NCBI GenBank assembly: GCA_020444265.1
Contig: JAHLLH010000002.1
Location: forward strand, 423,033-487,032
Length of the DNA stretch: 64,000 bases
Source: a bacterium
Lineage (GTDB): Bacteria; Electryoneota; Electryoneia; Electryoneales; Electryoneaceae
Direction of reading: 5' to 3'
Shown: piece by piece, positions 63,527 through 64,000 of the stretch
How the letters are laid out: each line of letters starts with the position of its first letter
Numbering within the stretch: the first letter of the stretch is position 1
Notes under the pieces: model-generated
What the model saw: only the letters and a program-made list of their open reading frames with translations
What the model was told of the DNA's origin: nothing
The model's database searches: none
Made by a program: the position numbers and the translations under genes

Positions 63527-63990
63527 ACCAGCACATTCTCGCCATTGATGACGAGCCGCATATGCTCGTTTTGCTCGAACGGATTGTTCGGGAGAAGACC
63601 CCGTACGAGATTACCACCACCAGCAATGCCCTCGAAGTGCCTAAACTACTCGATGAAGAGCAGTACGACATGATCGTCACTGACCTGAAGATGCCGAAGC
63701 TGGGAGGGCTGGATATCCTGCGGCGGATTCAGGAAGATGGACGACGTGAACTGGTGGTCCTGATTACCGCGTTCGGTACCATTGACACCGCACGCGAGGC
63801 ACGTGCCCTCGGTGTTTTCGATTACATTACCAAACCCTTCCGCAAGGAAGAGATCCTTTCCTGTTTGCATCGTGGCATGGCGATGCAGCGAGCACGCAGT
63901 TGCTTGAGCAACTGGGAAGGGCTGATGGAAATGGATGAGGAGAAAGCGGTCGATGAGTTTCGGAAATTGTGGCGGGAGTCGAACAGCTGA
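63523..63990 (+). CDS. Response regulator receiver protein with short C-terminal tail
   Basis: 155 residues: receiver with Asp9/Asp10, phospho-Asp54 in IVTDLKMPKL, Thr in LITAFGT and Lys in YITKPFRKEE, then about 35 residues including a helical EEKAVDEFRKLW end. No DNA-binding domain. It is the cognate regulator of the overlapping kinase, or a phosphorelay shuttle. It ends ten bases before the window edge. Confidence 0.92.
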   Translation: MNQHILAIDDEPHMLVLLERIVREKTPYEITTTSNALEVPKLLDEEQYDMIVTDLKMPKLGGLDILRRIQEDGRRELVVLITAFGTIDTAREARALGVFDYITKPFRKEEILSCLHRGMAMQRARSCLSNWEGLMEMDEEKAVDEFRKLWRESNS

Positions 63991-64000
63991 CTGTGCCCCG

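Overview
The window looks like a chromosomal segment of a Gram-negative, aerobically respiring bacterium of the Fibrobacterota-Chlorobiota-Bacteroidota (FCB) type, possibly an uncultivated lineage. The evidence is three secreted proteins with C-terminal PNPFN-type sorting domains (type IX secretion or FlgD-Ig-like), several outer-membrane barrels, an aa3/caa3-type cytochrome oxidase locus, and many sensor kinases and sigma-54 activators. There is no rRNA, tRNA, CRISPR array, transposase or phage gene. Base composition looks moderately GC-rich throughout.

Layout. 1-5.2 kb: cytochrome c oxidase subunits (ctaD end, subunits III and IV) and their assembly genes (heme A synthase, SCO, DUF420, heme O synthase). 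5.6-9.1 kb: a tightly overlapping four-gene operon (MDR dehydrogenase, divergent PTPS/QueD-like protein, GT4 glycosyltransferase, methyltransferase). 9.1-16.0 kb: acyltransferase, Gfo/Idh oxidoreductase, GT-B protein, a beta-barrel/SppA fusion and a DUF58 protein. 16.1-16.9 kb: a redoxin gene with one in-frame TGA that reads as a selenoprotein. 17.5-25.9 kb: MoxR ATPase, signal peptidase I, a TPR metalloprotease, a glycosylasparaginase and an S41 protease. 26-31 kb: a redox-flavoured ECF sigma operon and a 5'-nucleotidase. 31.2-38.1 kb: an envelope/metal island with a histidine kinase and sigma-54 activator, two paralogous secreted Asp/Gly-loop proteins, a secreted CarboxypepD_reg-like protein, a barrel protein, and sigma-54 promoters in front of two of the small secreted genes. 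38.4-46.8 kb: alpha-L-fucosidase, ABC-F ATPase and secreted proteins. 44.2-64 kb: response regulators, two porin plus chemoreceptor cassettes, two more kinase/regulator sets, and a PEP-synthase-like protein that lacks the usual PEP-binding barrel.

The strongest unusual signal is at 16064-16852. A single TGA interrupts an otherwise continuous redoxin frame exactly where the first Cys of a CxxC motif belongs (U-P-A-C). It is followed at bacterial spacing by a 12-bp hairpin whose apical loop is AGGUU, a convincing bacterial SECIS. The product would be an exported selenoprotein with a C-terminal sorting domain.

Other signals are a sigma-54 promoter with a four-half-site enhancer (46781-46932), a divergent sigma-54 promoter pair (32504-32804), a run of five hairpins between oxidase genes, two families of about 160-190 bp dispersed inverted-repeat elements with four copies each, and a 401-bp perfectly identical tract shared by the two chemoreceptor genes.
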